Both the position numbers and the translations under genes were made by a program. Of a stretch of DNA of 64,000 nt, positions 27,205 through 35,548 are shown piece after piece. The stretch's first letter is position 1. The number at the start of each line of letters is the position of its first letter. The stretch comes from Chloroflexota bacterium (GTDB taxonomy: Bacteria; Chloroflexota; Dehalococcoidia; JACPQD01): NCBI GenBank assembly GCA_016190665.1, contig JACPQD010000055.1, positions 34,790 through 98,789 of the forward strand, written 5' to 3'. Under the pieces are notes generated by a model. That model saw only the letters and a program-made list of their open reading frames with translations. It was not told where the DNA came from and ran no database searches.

Positions 27205-28521
27205 TCATCGTCCATCGATCACATCGCAACGCATGAGGTCCTCATAGGTCTCCCGCCGCCGTATCAGCCTGGCGTTTCCGTCCTTCACCAGAACAATGGG
27301 AGGTTTCAAGGAAGCGTTGTAATTGCTGGCCATGGACAGGCAATAGGCGCCGGCGGCCGGTATGGCCAGGATATCCCCCGTCCTAAGCTCTGGAAGCTGG
27401 ACATCGCGAACAAGGACATCGCCCGACTCACAGAACTTGCCCGCAATGGTCACCAGCTCCCCCACTCCTCCGGTTCGATTCGCCAGGACCGCCTCATACC
27501 TGGAGCCATAAATGGCGGGGCGAATGTTATCCGCCATGCCGCCGTCCACCGAGACGTACTTACGCACGCCGGGTATCTCCTTCGTGGCTCCCACCGTGTA
27601 GAGGGCGACGCCGGCCCTGCCGACGATGCTGCGGCCCGGCTCCACGATGAGGCGAGGCGCGGGCATACCAGCGGCGCGGCTTCCCTCGTGCAGGGCGGAG
27701 ACGATAGCCTCCGCGTAAGCGCCGACAGGCGGCGCGGGGCTATCGCCGGTGTACTGGATAGCGAAGCCCCCTCCCGGGCTGAACTCGGCCATGCGCAGAC
27801 CCAGCTTCTCCCTCATCTGCGCCGCAAACTGGAAAGTCATTCGCATGGCGAGCTGGTACGGCTCCGTCTCGAAGATGGGCGAGCCGAGGTGGACGTGCAG
27901 GCCGACGAGGTTCAGATGCGAAGCTGACATGGCACGGGCGACAGCGGTCTCCGCCTGGCCCGTGGCAATGGTGAACCCGAACTTGCTATCGATAATGCCC
28001 GTGGTGGTATGCTGGTGAGTATGGGGGTCCACACCTGGAGAGAGCCGCAGCAGAATGTCCTGTTTCTTTCCCGCCTCGCCGGCCAGGGCCTCCAGCCGCT
28101 CCAACTCCAGAAAGTTGTCCACGACGAAGCGTCCGATCCCCGCATCGAGAGCGAAGCGCAGCTCCTCCGGGGTCTTGTTGTTGCCGTGGAAGTAGACCTT
28201 CTCCACGGGGAAAGCGGCGGCCCGCGCGATGGCCAACTCACCTCCGGACACCACATCGAGCCCCAGCCCCTCCTCATGGAGAATCTGTGCCAGCGGCCGG
28301 TTGATGAAGGCTTTGCAGGCATAGACCACCTGCGTATCAGCATGGCGGAGGGTGAATTCGCCCACGAACTGAGCGCACTGAGAACGGAGGGTGGCTTCAT
28401 CAAAGACGTAGAGGGGAGTACCGAAGCGATCGACCAGGTCCACCGCGTCACATCCGCCGAGAAAGAGATGCCCGTTGTCCCGCACCCGAGCGGTCTCAGG
28501 GAATATGTGAGAGATCATCAT
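27205..28521 (-). CDS. lysA: Diaminopimelate decarboxylase
   Basis: A 438-residue PLP enzyme of fold type III that makes L-lysine from meso-diaminopimelate. Motifs in order: FGTPLYVFDEATLRSQC, the PLP lysine in VYACKAFINRPLAQ, VSGGELAIARAA, FHGNNKTPEEL, HVHLGSPI, FSPGGGFAIQYTG (phosphate loop), EPGRSIVGRAGV, and the C-terminal CESGDVLVRD, where Cys and acidic residues bind substrate across the dimer. All catalytic elements are present. Two tandem ATG codons open the gene (28521 and 28518). A good sigma-70-type promoter lies just upstream (28561-28589). Confidence 0.96.
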   Translation of the reverse strand: MMISHIFPETARVRDNGHLFLGGCDAVDLVDRFGTPLYVFDEATLRSQCAQFVGEFTLRHADTQVVYACKAFINRPLAQILHEEGLGLDVVSGGELAIARAAAFPVEKVYFHGNNKTPEELRFALDAGIGRFVVDNFLELERLEALAGEAGKKQDILLRLSPGVDPHTHQHTTTGIIDSKFGFTIATGQAETAVARAMSASHLNLVGLHVHLGSPIFETEPYQLAMRMTFQFAAQMREKLGLRMAEFSPGGGFAIQYTGDSPAPPVGAYAEAIVSALHEGSRAAGMPAPRLIVEPGRSIVGRAGVALYTVGATKEIPGVRKYVSVDGGMADNIRPAIYGSRYEAVLANRTGGVGELVTIAGKFCESGDVLVRDVQLPELRTGDILAIPAAGAYCLSMASNYNASLKPPIVLVKDGNARLIRRRETYEDLMRCDVIDGR

Positions 28522-28560
28522 TACTATTATGCCCTAAACTGAGCGCGAAATGCCATTCAG

Positions 28561-28589
28561 ATTATAAGGCAGGAAGGAGGGTATGGCAA
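28561..28589 (-). promoter_or_regulatory. Sigma-70-type promoter for lysA
   Basis: On the minus strand, TTGCCA (28589-28584), a 17-bp spacer and a perfect TATAAT (28566-28561) precede lysA. Transcription would start near 28553, leaving a leader of about 30 nt before ATG 28521. The box spacing is ideal and five of six -35 bases match. Confidence 0.65.
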
Positions 28590-28659
28590 GCCGAGGCCAA
28601 TGCGGACAATGCGGGTTTTCAAGGAGGCGCGAGACGCTGCCCGAGCAGGAATCTAGGAC

Positions 28660-29217
28660 TTAAAACGTATGCGTGATGAGAGTCCTGACGCCGATGCCTA
28701 TGAGGATCAGCCCGCCAAGAACCCTGGCAGGACTGCCGAGAAGCGCCCCAACCCGCCTGCCCACGGCAAAACCCAGGGCGGTGACAGCGAAGGCGACCAA
28801 CCCGATCAACAGGCTGATCCCCAGGACATCTTGCTCGAAAAAGGCCAGGCTCAACCCCACGGCGAAGGCGTCGATACTGGTAGCCACGGACAAGCTCACA
28901 AGAGTCAGCCCCTTCGACATATCGGCGTTGCCAGCGCCGTCTCTTGAACGAAATGCTTCCCAAATCATCCTTCCACCCACCAGCGCCAGCACGGCGAAGG
29001 CTACCCAGTGGTCGAAATCGGCCACAAACTGGACCACGGGCCCTCCGGCAAGCCAGCCTACGGCAGCCATGCCGAACTGGAAGAATCCAAAGGAGAACGC
29101 CGTGCGGAAGACCTGACGGAGGGAGACCGAGGGCATGGAAATGCTGCCGCTGAGGGCCACGGCGAAGCAGTCCGCGGATAGACCCAGCGCCACCAGAAGG
29201 ATAGAGAGGAGGTCCAT
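28660..29217 (-). CDS. mntP: MntP-type manganese efflux pump
   Basis: A 185-residue inner-membrane protein with six hydrophobic helices in two pseudo-repeats. The acidic metal-path residues are visible in GLSADCFAVALSGS (helix 1) and SVATSIDAFAVGLSLAF (helix 4), the hallmark of MntP. It exports Mn(II) and protects against excess manganese. A TATACT box lies only about 6 bp before the ATG at 29217, so the message may be nearly leaderless, without a yybP-ykoY type riboswitch. It is followed by lysA on the same strand, but lysA has its own promoter. Confidence 0.92.
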   Translation of the reverse strand: MDLLSILLVALGLSADCFAVALSGSISMPSVSLRQVFRTAFSFGFFQFGMAAVGWLAGGPVVQFVADFDHWVAFAVLALVGGRMIWEAFRSRDGAGNADMSKGLTLVSLSVATSIDAFAVGLSLAFFEQDVLGISLLIGLVAFAVTALGFAVGRRVGALLGSPARVLGGLILIGIGVRTLITHTF

Positions 29218-29261
29218 AGGCTAAGTATAACAAAGAGCGTGGCGGTGGCGCAGAGCATTAG

Positions 29262-29657
29262 CGAGAAGGTGTTGCGCTGTCCTGCGCGCAGGAGAGGCTG
29301 GATGACTACAAAGACTACCTCCGCGCCCGCGACCTTGCGATCTGGGACAAGGACTCCAGGGAAGCGCAATACATCCGGAAGCTGGGCCGCAAAACACCGC
29401 AGAGCTACGAGGACTACCGCGCATTTGTGGAAACCCACCCGCTCGAAGTCGTGGCCAACATTGCTCTCTGCCTCATCCGCCAGACCAATTACCTGATTGA
29501 CCAGCAGCTCCGCCGTTTGGAGCAGGACTTTCTCGAACAGGGCGGCCTGCGCGAGCGCATGACACGCGCCCGCTTGCAGCATCGGAACAAAGCCCAGGCC
29601 TGGAATCAGTCCCAGGATTCCTACCGATCGCCGCCAGGCAAAGCCGGGAGCCAATAG
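29262..29657 (+). pseudogene. 5'-truncated four-helix-bundle suffix protein gene
   Basis: The frame encodes 131 residues without a start codon that match the C-terminal part of the 'four helix bundle suffix' proteins (S23-like helical bundle family): ERLDDYKDYLRARDLAIW, a FVETHPLEVVANIALCLI helix, RQTNYLIDQQLRRLEQDF and LEQGGLRERMTRARL. An in-frame TAG precedes it at 29259-29261, and the N-terminal helices found in complete members are missing. The last 25 residues are of low complexity. It is a decayed remnant. Confidence 0.6.
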
Positions 29658-29698
29658 CTCCCATCCGTCCGATTACTCCCATTGCCGCTGCCGGCTGC

Positions 29699-30448
29699 CT
29701 ACGTCGCCTTCTTCCGCTCCGCGAAGGCCTTAACCCCCTCGGCAAAGTCCTCGGACGCGCCGACCTCGCTGCGGAGATAGTGCTCCAGTGTGTAAGCGGC
29801 CTCGCTGGCCTCCGTGGCCTTGAGCAGGTTGCGCCTGATCAACTGCACCGCCAGCGGAGGGTACTCCGCGATGCGGCCAGCCACGCGGCGGGCTTCCGAC
29901 ATCAGATCGTTGTCGGTCGTTACCTTGTTCACCAAACCGATCTGGTAGGCGCGCTGCGCCGTGATATTGTCGGCGAGCAGGACGAGTTCCATAGCGATGT
30001 TCAGGGGGATATGGTGCACAGCGAAGAGGGTGCCCAGAGAGAACACACCGTGGACCACCTCGGGCATACCGAAAGTGGCGCTTTCAGCGGCGATACAGAT
30101 GTCGGCGCCCATGGCCAGAAGGTCGAATCCGGCGCCCAGGGCCAAGCCGTTGACCGCCGCCACCACCGGTTTCGGCTGCATTCTCGGATGGAAGGGCCTT
30201 TTGGCGGGGTCCGGCCCCATTTCCGCCGGGCTCCGCTGCTGTCCCATCTCTTTGATGTCCATGCCGGCGCAGAAGGCCCGACCCGTCCCGGTGAGGATGG
30301 CCACTCGCGCTTCCTGGTCGTCGGCGAGCATCTTCCACGCCTGCGCCAGCTCGGCGCGCACCTGACTGCCGAGGGCGTTCAGTCGCTCAGGACGGTTCAG
30401 AGTAACCTCCACCACGCGTCCGCTCTTGTCGTACTTGACAAATTCCAT
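29699..30448 (-). CDS. Enoyl-CoA hydratase/isomerase family protein
   Basis: A 249-residue crotonase-fold enzyme. The oxyanion-hole segments are AFCAGMDIKEM and AVNGLALGAGFDLLAMGAD, and the active-site region SATFGMPEVVHGVFSLG follows; the position of one of the two hydratase glutamates is kept (MPEV), while the first is Gly-rich here (GAGFD), so the exact reaction (hydration, isomerisation or hydrolysis) is open. ATG 30448 was chosen because AAGGAGG lies upstream; the longer ORF crosses a palindrome. It begins the minus-strand catabolic block and resembles the second paralogue at 39330-40238 only in fold. Probable role in acyl-CoA breakdown. Confidence 0.88.
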   Translation of the reverse strand: MEFVKYDKSGRVVEVTLNRPERLNALGSQVRAELAQAWKMLADDQEARVAILTGTGRAFCAGMDIKEMGQQRSPAEMGPDPAKRPFHPRMQPKPVVAAVNGLALGAGFDLLAMGADICIAAESATFGMPEVVHGVFSLGTLFAVHHIPLNIAMELVLLADNITAQRAYQIGLVNKVTTDNDLMSEARRVAGRIAEYPPLAVQLIRRNLLKATEASEAAYTLEHYLRSEVGASEDFAEGVKAFAERKKAT

Positions 30449-30477
30449 GGGGCCTCCTTCTGACGTAACGCTGAACG

Positions 30478-30510
30478 TGGCAGGGGCGACGCATGGCGTC
30501 GCCCCTGCCA
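30478..30510. repeat. Perfect palindromic repeat upstream of the hydratase gene
   Basis: A 15-bp perfect stem (arm TGGCAGGGGCGACGC, loop ATG). Same style as the palindrome at 37275-37302 and the shorter hairpins at 39186, 42301 and 62440: a GC-rich core ending in CCCCTGCC or CCCCTAC. No T-run follows on either strand. Confidence 0.65.
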
Positions 30511-30666
30511 ACTCTATTCTCCGGAAGCAGGTAGGGTGGGTGAGTTCGCGACGAAGTAGTCACGCAACCTACCACCGCAACCCGCCTGGGTTTCAGGTTA
30601 CAGGTTATGGGAAGTAGGGATCGGGGTTGGGCACCAACCCCCAACCCGCGGCCCCCGACCCCCAGC

Positions 30667-31818
30667 CTACATCCCCTTCAGAGAGGTATAAATGCCGCCA
30701 GTGCCGCCGTAGAGTTTCAGGCCGTACTTCTCGTAGATGGGCAGCGCGGCCTCATAGAGGTACATCATCCTTTCCACCATCGGCGGCGTCATGTCCTCGT
30801 ACACGGCGTTGCGCATGGGCGTGTGCGGGACAACAGAACAGACGACGCCCATGGAAGCCGCCAGCTCGACACCCTCGAGGATGGATTCATCGCTCTCCCC
30901 CAGCCCGGCGATGGCCATGGTGTAGACCTCATTGTGGTCGAAAATGTCGACGCAGGCCTCCCAGACCCTCTTGTAGTCGTCGATGGAGTTCTTGCCCTTC
31001 ATGGGCATGATGTCTTCCCGGCGGCTCTCGTCGAAGCATTCGATGTTGCAGAGCGCGGTGGTGGCGCCCGCCGCTCGCCCCTCCCGCAGGAGGGCCTTCA
31101 GCAGGGAGACATCGGTCAGGGGCTCGAAGTTGAGGGTGAAAGTGACGTTAGCCCTTTTCTGAATCAGCCTGGCGGCGTCAACCAAGTCCTCCAGTCCCTT
31201 GCCCCGGCTGAGGCGGGTACCCGTGCTCAGGGTGACGTGCCTCGCCATCCCTTCCCGGTAGGCAGCCTCGGCAACCTCGGCGACCTGAGTGGGGGATTTG
31301 TCGGTGTAGCCGGCCCACCAGCTCTCGATGGCGCAGAATTTGCAGCCCAGGCCTATCTGCTGGTAACCGCACCGCTGGTTCAGCACGGAGCGCAGATGGT
31401 CGGGCTCGCCGATGACGGCGATATTGGACATGGGCACGCCGTCGCTGGTGAATCGGTCGTAGAACTCAGGGCGGGGGAGCAAGACCACGTCAGTATACTT
31501 CTCACTGTCCTTCCAGACCTCGAACCGGCCCGAGCCCGCCCCTTCACTCCGTTCAGGGCAAGTTTTGACTAAGTGGAACCGCGAACCCACGGCGAACTTG
31601 CCATTGATAATCAGGACGGTGGTGAGCCTCCCGTCCTCGGGCGACTCCAGACAGAAGACGAATCTGCCGTTCTTTATGGCAGGCGCGTTCCACTTCCGCT
31701 CCAGCTCATCCTGCAGCTCCGCCGGGACTATCACGCCGCTCGTCTGAAGCTCAGTCTTCCTTCTGCCCAATACGCCCACTTCATCAGTATAAGTCCGGCT
31801 CCAAGTGCTTACCATCAT
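30667..31818 (-). CDS. Radical SAM protein, CX8CX2C type (paralogue 1)
   Basis: A 383-residue radical SAM protein. The iron-sulfur motif is NQRCGYQQIGLGCKFC, which places the cysteines C-X8-C-X2-C if the first cysteine is a ligand, unlike the usual CX3CX2C. A TIM-barrel-like core follows with STGT (SAM ribose region), NIECFDE, and IAGLGESDESILEGVE. The neighbour 31858-33090 is a clear paralogue with the same spacing. A ten-residue insertion CPERSEGAGS near residue 92 is encoded by a short dispersed repeat and is absent from the paralogue. AAGGAGG lies immediately before the double ATG at 31818/31815. I do not know the reaction; the tandem pair may form a heterodimer. Confidence 0.82.
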   Translation of the reverse strand: MMVSTWSRTYTDEVGVLGRRKTELQTSGVIVPAELQDELERKWNAPAIKNGRFVFCLESPEDGRLTTVLIINGKFAVGSRFHLVKTCPERSEGAGSGRFEVWKDSEKYTDVVLLPRPEFYDRFTSDGVPMSNIAVIGEPDHLRSVLNQRCGYQQIGLGCKFCAIESWWAGYTDKSPTQVAEVAEAAYREGMARHVTLSTGTRLSRGKGLEDLVDAARLIQKRANVTFTLNFEPLTDVSLLKALLREGRAAGATTALCNIECFDESRREDIMPMKGKNSIDDYKRVWEACVDIFDHNEVYTMAIAGLGESDESILEGVELAASMGVVCSVVPHTPMRNAVYEDMTPPMVERMMYLYEAALPIYEKYGLKLYGGTGGIYTSLKGM

Positions 31819-31857
31819 TCCTCCTTTTGAATTAAGCTCCTACGCCGTTTCTTCAGG

Positions 31858-33090
31858 CTAGTTTACCCAGGAGAGAGGCCCCCCGATTACGTGGTCCTCC
31901 TTTCCTGTCGCCTCGCCATCCTTCGAACTGGCTGGGTCATTCGCCGCCCCGAACCTGGCTACGTCCTTAATGGCGCTGAAGCCACCGCCTCTAACACAGC
32001 CCGCCTGGCTGGCGCAGGGGTTCAGGCCGTATTTGCGATAAATGGCGACGGCTCGCTCATAAAGCGAGATCATTCTATCGGCGCTCGGCGAAGGCATGTC
32101 TTCATACGCCGCTCCAATAGCCGGGCTATGTGGCACCAGATGCGTCATCACCCCAAGACGGGCAGCCGTCTCGACGCCCCTCAGGAGCGACTGGTCGCCC
32201 TCTCCAATGCCGACGATAGCCACGGTGAAAACCTCGTTGTCACCGAATATCTCAAGGCATTTCTCCCAGGTCTCGACGTACGTGGCTAGAGGAATCCTGC
32301 CTTTCATGGGCATCACCTTTGGGCGAAGCCCTTCGTCGAAGCACTCTACGTTGCATGAAACGGTAGTTACGCCCGCCTCTCTTGCTTCCCGGAGAAGCGA
32401 GGTAAGAAGTGGGACATCGCCCACTGCCTCGAACTCAAGCATGGTGGGCACCTGAACTTTGTCCCGGATGAGGGTTGCCGTCTCGACCAGTATCTCCAGG
32501 CCTTTGCCCGGCGTGTCGAGAGTGCCTGTGGTCAAAGAGATATGCTTCGCTACCCCTTCGCGGACTCCGGCCGCGACAGCGTCAGCAATCTCCGAAGGGT
32601 TCTTCTCTATGTTGGCGTCCCACCAGCGATGGACGGCGCAGAACTGGCACGGCTGACCTATCTGCTGGTAGTAACACCTCTGGTTGACTACCGACCGCAT
32701 ATGGCCGGGCCCCACCATGACCGCCAGTTTGTACATGGGAGCGCCGCTCCTGGTGGTGATATCATAAAAGTGAGGACGCGGCATGGGGGTAACGTCGGTG
32801 TACTTCGCATCGTTCCACCAGACCTCGTACCTCTCAGGGCCCGTCTTGACCAGATGGAGAGGGGATGCCGCCGCCCGCCTCCCATTGACGATAAAAGCGG
32901 GGATCACATTCTTCTCCGGAGACTCCAGGCACAAAGTGAACCGGCCCGTCTTCATGGCGGGGGCGTTGTACTTCGCTTCCAGTTCGCGGGCCATACCCTG
33001 TGGAATCCGTACCCCTCTCGCCTGAAGCTCGATCTTCATTCTAACTATGGAGTCCGACCGGTCGACGCCAAGCAGTCCCTTGTCCAACAA
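31858..33090 (-). CDS. Radical SAM protein, CX8CX2C type (paralogue 2)
   Basis: A 410-residue paralogue of the preceding entry. Shared features: KYNAPAMKTGRFTLCLESPE near the N-terminus, the cluster motif NQRCYYQQIGQPCQFC with C-X8-C-X2-C, LTTGT, NVECFDEG, a GIGEGDQSLLRGVE segment and a conserved VPHSPAIGAAYEDM region. It carries a longer C-terminal tail (after GGFSAIKDVARFG). TTG 33090 was taken as start because AGAGGA lies about six bases upstream; ATG 33039 is an alternative. It is separated by only 40 bp from paralogue 1, suggesting one transcript. Substrate unknown. Confidence 0.82.
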   Translation of the reverse strand: MLDKGLLGVDRSDSIVRMKIELQARGVRIPQGMARELEAKYNAPAMKTGRFTLCLESPEKNVIPAFIVNGRRAAASPLHLVKTGPERYEVWWNDAKYTDVTPMPRPHFYDITTRSGAPMYKLAVMVGPGHMRSVVNQRCYYQQIGQPCQFCAVHRWWDANIEKNPSEIADAVAAGVREGVAKHISLTTGTLDTPGKGLEILVETATLIRDKVQVPTMLEFEAVGDVPLLTSLLREAREAGVTTVSCNVECFDEGLRPKVMPMKGRIPLATYVETWEKCLEIFGDNEVFTVAIVGIGEGDQSLLRGVETAARLGVMTHLVPHSPAIGAAYEDMPSPSADRMISLYERAVAIYRKYGLNPCASQAGCVRGGGFSAIKDVARFGAANDPASSKDGEATGKEDHVIGGPLSWVN

Positions 33091-33353
33091 TCAAGTCCTC
33101 TGGTCCGAGACGGCTTTAGAGAAGTCTGGCCTGCCGTCTCCCTGATTTTGGCTGTTCGGGAAGAATAGAGCAGTTTTCTCGATGACAGTGCTCTCCATGG
33201 CAGCGCCTTGGGGTCACTCAGCCCATTATAAACGGAGCTGCCACAAAACTCCAGCTTCACGCCCTGTTAAGGCCCCCCGCAAGGGATGTCTGTGTAAGAA
33301 TCGACTCGAATGTGTACGCGTCTTGGACCTGGCGCGCCTCAGGCGACTCTCCC

Positions 33354-34448
33354 CTATCCTATCTCGTACCTCTTGACCAGTTCTTCATCGATCTCCCAGC
33401 CAATGCCTGGGCCCTGAGGAAGCTCCATGAGGCCGTTCACGATCCTCGGTTTCTTCTTGTGCAGCCCGAAATGCCAGGGCATGTACTCCAGGGTCAGCCC
33501 CTTTTCGGTGGTCGCGAAGAGGTGGCACTGTATCTCCGAGAACCAGTGCCCGGCGTAGGGCAGGTTCCGGCCCTCCAGGAATGACGTGACGTCCAGCCAT
33601 CCCGAGATGCCGCCGACCCGCTGGAGGTCCACATTGAAGATGTCCGCCGCCTTGTGCTCGGCGAGATCCCGGAACTGCGACCCGGTGTACATATCCTCCC
33701 CAGAGGCGATAGGCACTTCCAGACAGGCCGCCACGCGCGTCCTCCCCTCCATATCCTCGTAGGGGATGGGGTCTTCCAACCACCGCAGATTATAGGGCTC
33801 CATCCTCGCGCCCATCTCTATGGTTACGTCGGCGCTCCAGGCGCGGTTCGGGTCCACCATCAGCGCCATGTCGTCTCCGATGGCCTCCCTGACGGCCCTG
33901 ACCCGCTCGATCTCCTTGTCCAGGCTGTCCTCACCACCCACCTTGATCTTGAAGGCCGTCAGCCCTTGCGTTCGGAGCATGGCGGCCTCCATGCCCAGAT
34001 GGTCGGCTGGCGTGGAACGTCGAAAACCGGTGTAGTAGCAGGGTACCCGCTGGCGACCGCCGCCCAGCAACACGTAAAGGGGCTTGCCGGTGACCTGGCC
34101 CAGCAGGTCCCAGAGCGCAATGTCGATGGCGCTGATGGCAAAATTTATGAGCCCTCCCGGCCCGAACCAGTAGTTGTTGGCCATCATCTCGCGCCAGATT
34201 CTTATGACCGCGAAGGGGTCTTCCCCAATGGCCAGCCTTTTCACATCTTCTATGGCTGCTCTTATGGCCGGGAGCTTGCCGTTGTGGAGGGAGCGCGCGT
34301 ATCCGATACCGATGTGTCCCTCGCTGGTGCGCGCCTCGACCATCACGTGTCCCACGGCGCCAATGGTCCAGCCCACCGAGCTCGTGTAGGGCTGGGACAT
34401 GGGCAGGGAAACCAGCCGGGTTGAGATGCTCTCTACTTGCAAGGTCAC
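33354..34448 (-). CDS. Enolase-superfamily enzyme (mandelate racemase/muconate lactonizing type)
   Basis: A 364-residue member of the enolase superfamily. After the capping domain (SLPMSQPYTSSVGWT, NFAISAIDIALWDLLGQ) the barrel shows the base lysine in AFKIKVGGE, metal ligands in MVDPNRAW, WLEDPIP and IASGED, and AGHWFSEIQCHL near the end. These residues abstract a proton next to a carboxylate with Mg(II). Members include racemases, dehydratases of sugar acids and muconate cycloisomerases; the specific substrate cannot be read from sequence. It is 57 bp from the M29/NicX-like gene on the same strand, and both may act on one organic acid pathway. Confidence 0.9.
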   Translation of the reverse strand: MTLQVESISTRLVSLPMSQPYTSSVGWTIGAVGHVMVEARTSEGHIGIGYARSLHNGKLPAIRAAIEDVKRLAIGEDPFAVIRIWREMMANNYWFGPGGLINFAISAIDIALWDLLGQVTGKPLYVLLGGGRQRVPCYYTGFRRSTPADHLGMEAAMLRTQGLTAFKIKVGGEDSLDKEIERVRAVREAIGDDMALMVDPNRAWSADVTIEMGARMEPYNLRWLEDPIPYEDMEGRTRVAACLEVPIASGEDMYTGSQFRDLAEHKAADIFNVDLQRVGGISGWLDVTSFLEGRNLPYAGHWFSEIQCHLFATTEKGLTLEYMPWHFGLHKKKPRIVNGLMELPQGPGIGWEIDEELVKRYEIG

Positions 34449-34504
34449 TGTCTCCCTTCGGTTGAGTGGCCCGGGCTAGCGGGAGCCACGAGCCGCGTTT
34501 TCGC

Positions 34505-35467
34505 TCAGACCAGCACCTGACCGTCCTTGACGATAGCCTTCCCGTCCAACTCCACCGTCGGGCTGGTCATGATTCCATCTATGTGGATCTTGCTCAAGGT
34601 CGCGCCGCCGAGCAGCGTGTTCCTCCCCAGGCCGATATGAACGTAGCCGATGATGGCGCAATCGTACCTCGTGCCGCTGAGCCGGCCGGGCACGGTATGG
34701 CTGGCGCCAATGGCGAACTCGCCGATGTTGTTGGCGTTGCCGTCCGCCGCGGTTATCGTCCGCAGCCTGTCGGCATCCTCCCTGTTCCCGGAGATATCTA
34801 CCACTCGCCCGGCGACTACCTTCAGAACCAGAGGCTTCGACAGGGTGTAGCCCCAGCCGTCCATCTCGCCGTCGAAGACAATCGTCCCCTTGGCGGTCCC
34901 TTCCACCGGGGCAGTGGCGGCCTCCGCGTAGTCCGGCACGATGATGCCGCTGATGGGGTTGAGCGCCGTGCCGCGCCTGCCTTTGATGCTGAAGGTGAGG
35001 TCGGTGCCGTGCGGCGTGGTCAGCCTCACCGTATCCGCCTGAGTGTAAACTTCGGCCAGCCTTTCCGAGCGCCCTTTCATCTCCATGATGTCCTGCAACG
35101 AGAAGGACTTGCGCAGGTAATCTTCCGAAACCCCGTTGGTGGCGAACCGCCGCACCCCTTTTTTCGCCAGGTCCTCATGGACAGTCGAGTGGCCAGAGAT
35201 GGAGACCCTCTCCGCGGCCATGAAGATGACATCGGCGGCCCTCATCGCAGCCTCGGTGGTCTTGCGGGGCTCCTCGGCGGCGATCTTCCTCGGCGGCACC
35301 ACCATACAGACAACCTTGGCGCTCCGCTCCCTGGCGCAGGCGGCCACGGCCTGGGCGACGGCCTGGGGACGAGCGTAGTCGTCGGCGATGACCAGCACCT
35401 CGTCCTCGGGTGTCACCTTCATACAGGTGTCCACAATCAGCTTGATGGCCTCAGTCTGTTCGAGCAT
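34505..35467 (-). CDS. M29 aminopeptidase/NicX-like metalloenzyme
   Basis: A 320-residue protein of the aminopeptidase T (M29) fold group, which also includes 2,5-dihydroxypyridine 5,6-dioxygenase NicX. The putative metal ligands lie in IGEFAIGASH (Glu, His), GYVHIGLGRN (His) and KIHIDGIM (His, Asp), in the family order. The N-terminal part has an alpha/beta domain with DEVLVIADDYARPQAVAQAV. Peptidase and ring-cleaving dioxygenase roles are both possible; the setting among hydratases, an enolase-type enzyme and SBPs favours aromatic or acid catabolism, which is inference. ATG 35467 is followed by a normal N-terminus. Confidence 0.8.
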   Translation of the reverse strand: MLEQTEAIKLIVDTCMKVTPEDEVLVIADDYARPQAVAQAVAACARERSAKVVCMVVPPRKIAAEEPRKTTEAAMRAADVIFMAAERVSISGHSTVHEDLAKKGVRRFATNGVSEDYLRKSFSLQDIMEMKGRSERLAEVYTQADTVRLTTPHGTDLTFSIKGRRGTALNPISGIIVPDYAEAATAPVEGTAKGTIVFDGEMDGWGYTLSKPLVLKVVAGRVVDISGNREDADRLRTITAADGNANNIGEFAIGASHTVPGRLSGTRYDCAIIGYVHIGLGRNTLLGGATLSKIHIDGIMTSPTVELDGKAIVKDGQVLV

Positions 35468-35548
35468 CTGTCATCCCCTTGAGCGTTACCACGAAAATGG
35501 TTTGTTGGCGTACCGCGCACTAAAGTACGCGGGATAGGCGGCTTCGAG

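Noticed and set aside
26464..27927. Long plus-strand open frame of 487 residues
   Set aside because: It lies antisense to holB and lysA, has unusual composition and no family motif; it is a GC-driven shadow frame.
30478..30510. Rho-independent terminator
   Set aside because: The stem is strong but no T-run follows on either strand; recorded as a repeat.
30607..31572. Plus-strand open frame of 321 residues
   Set aside because: Antisense to the radical SAM gene, which has clear motifs.
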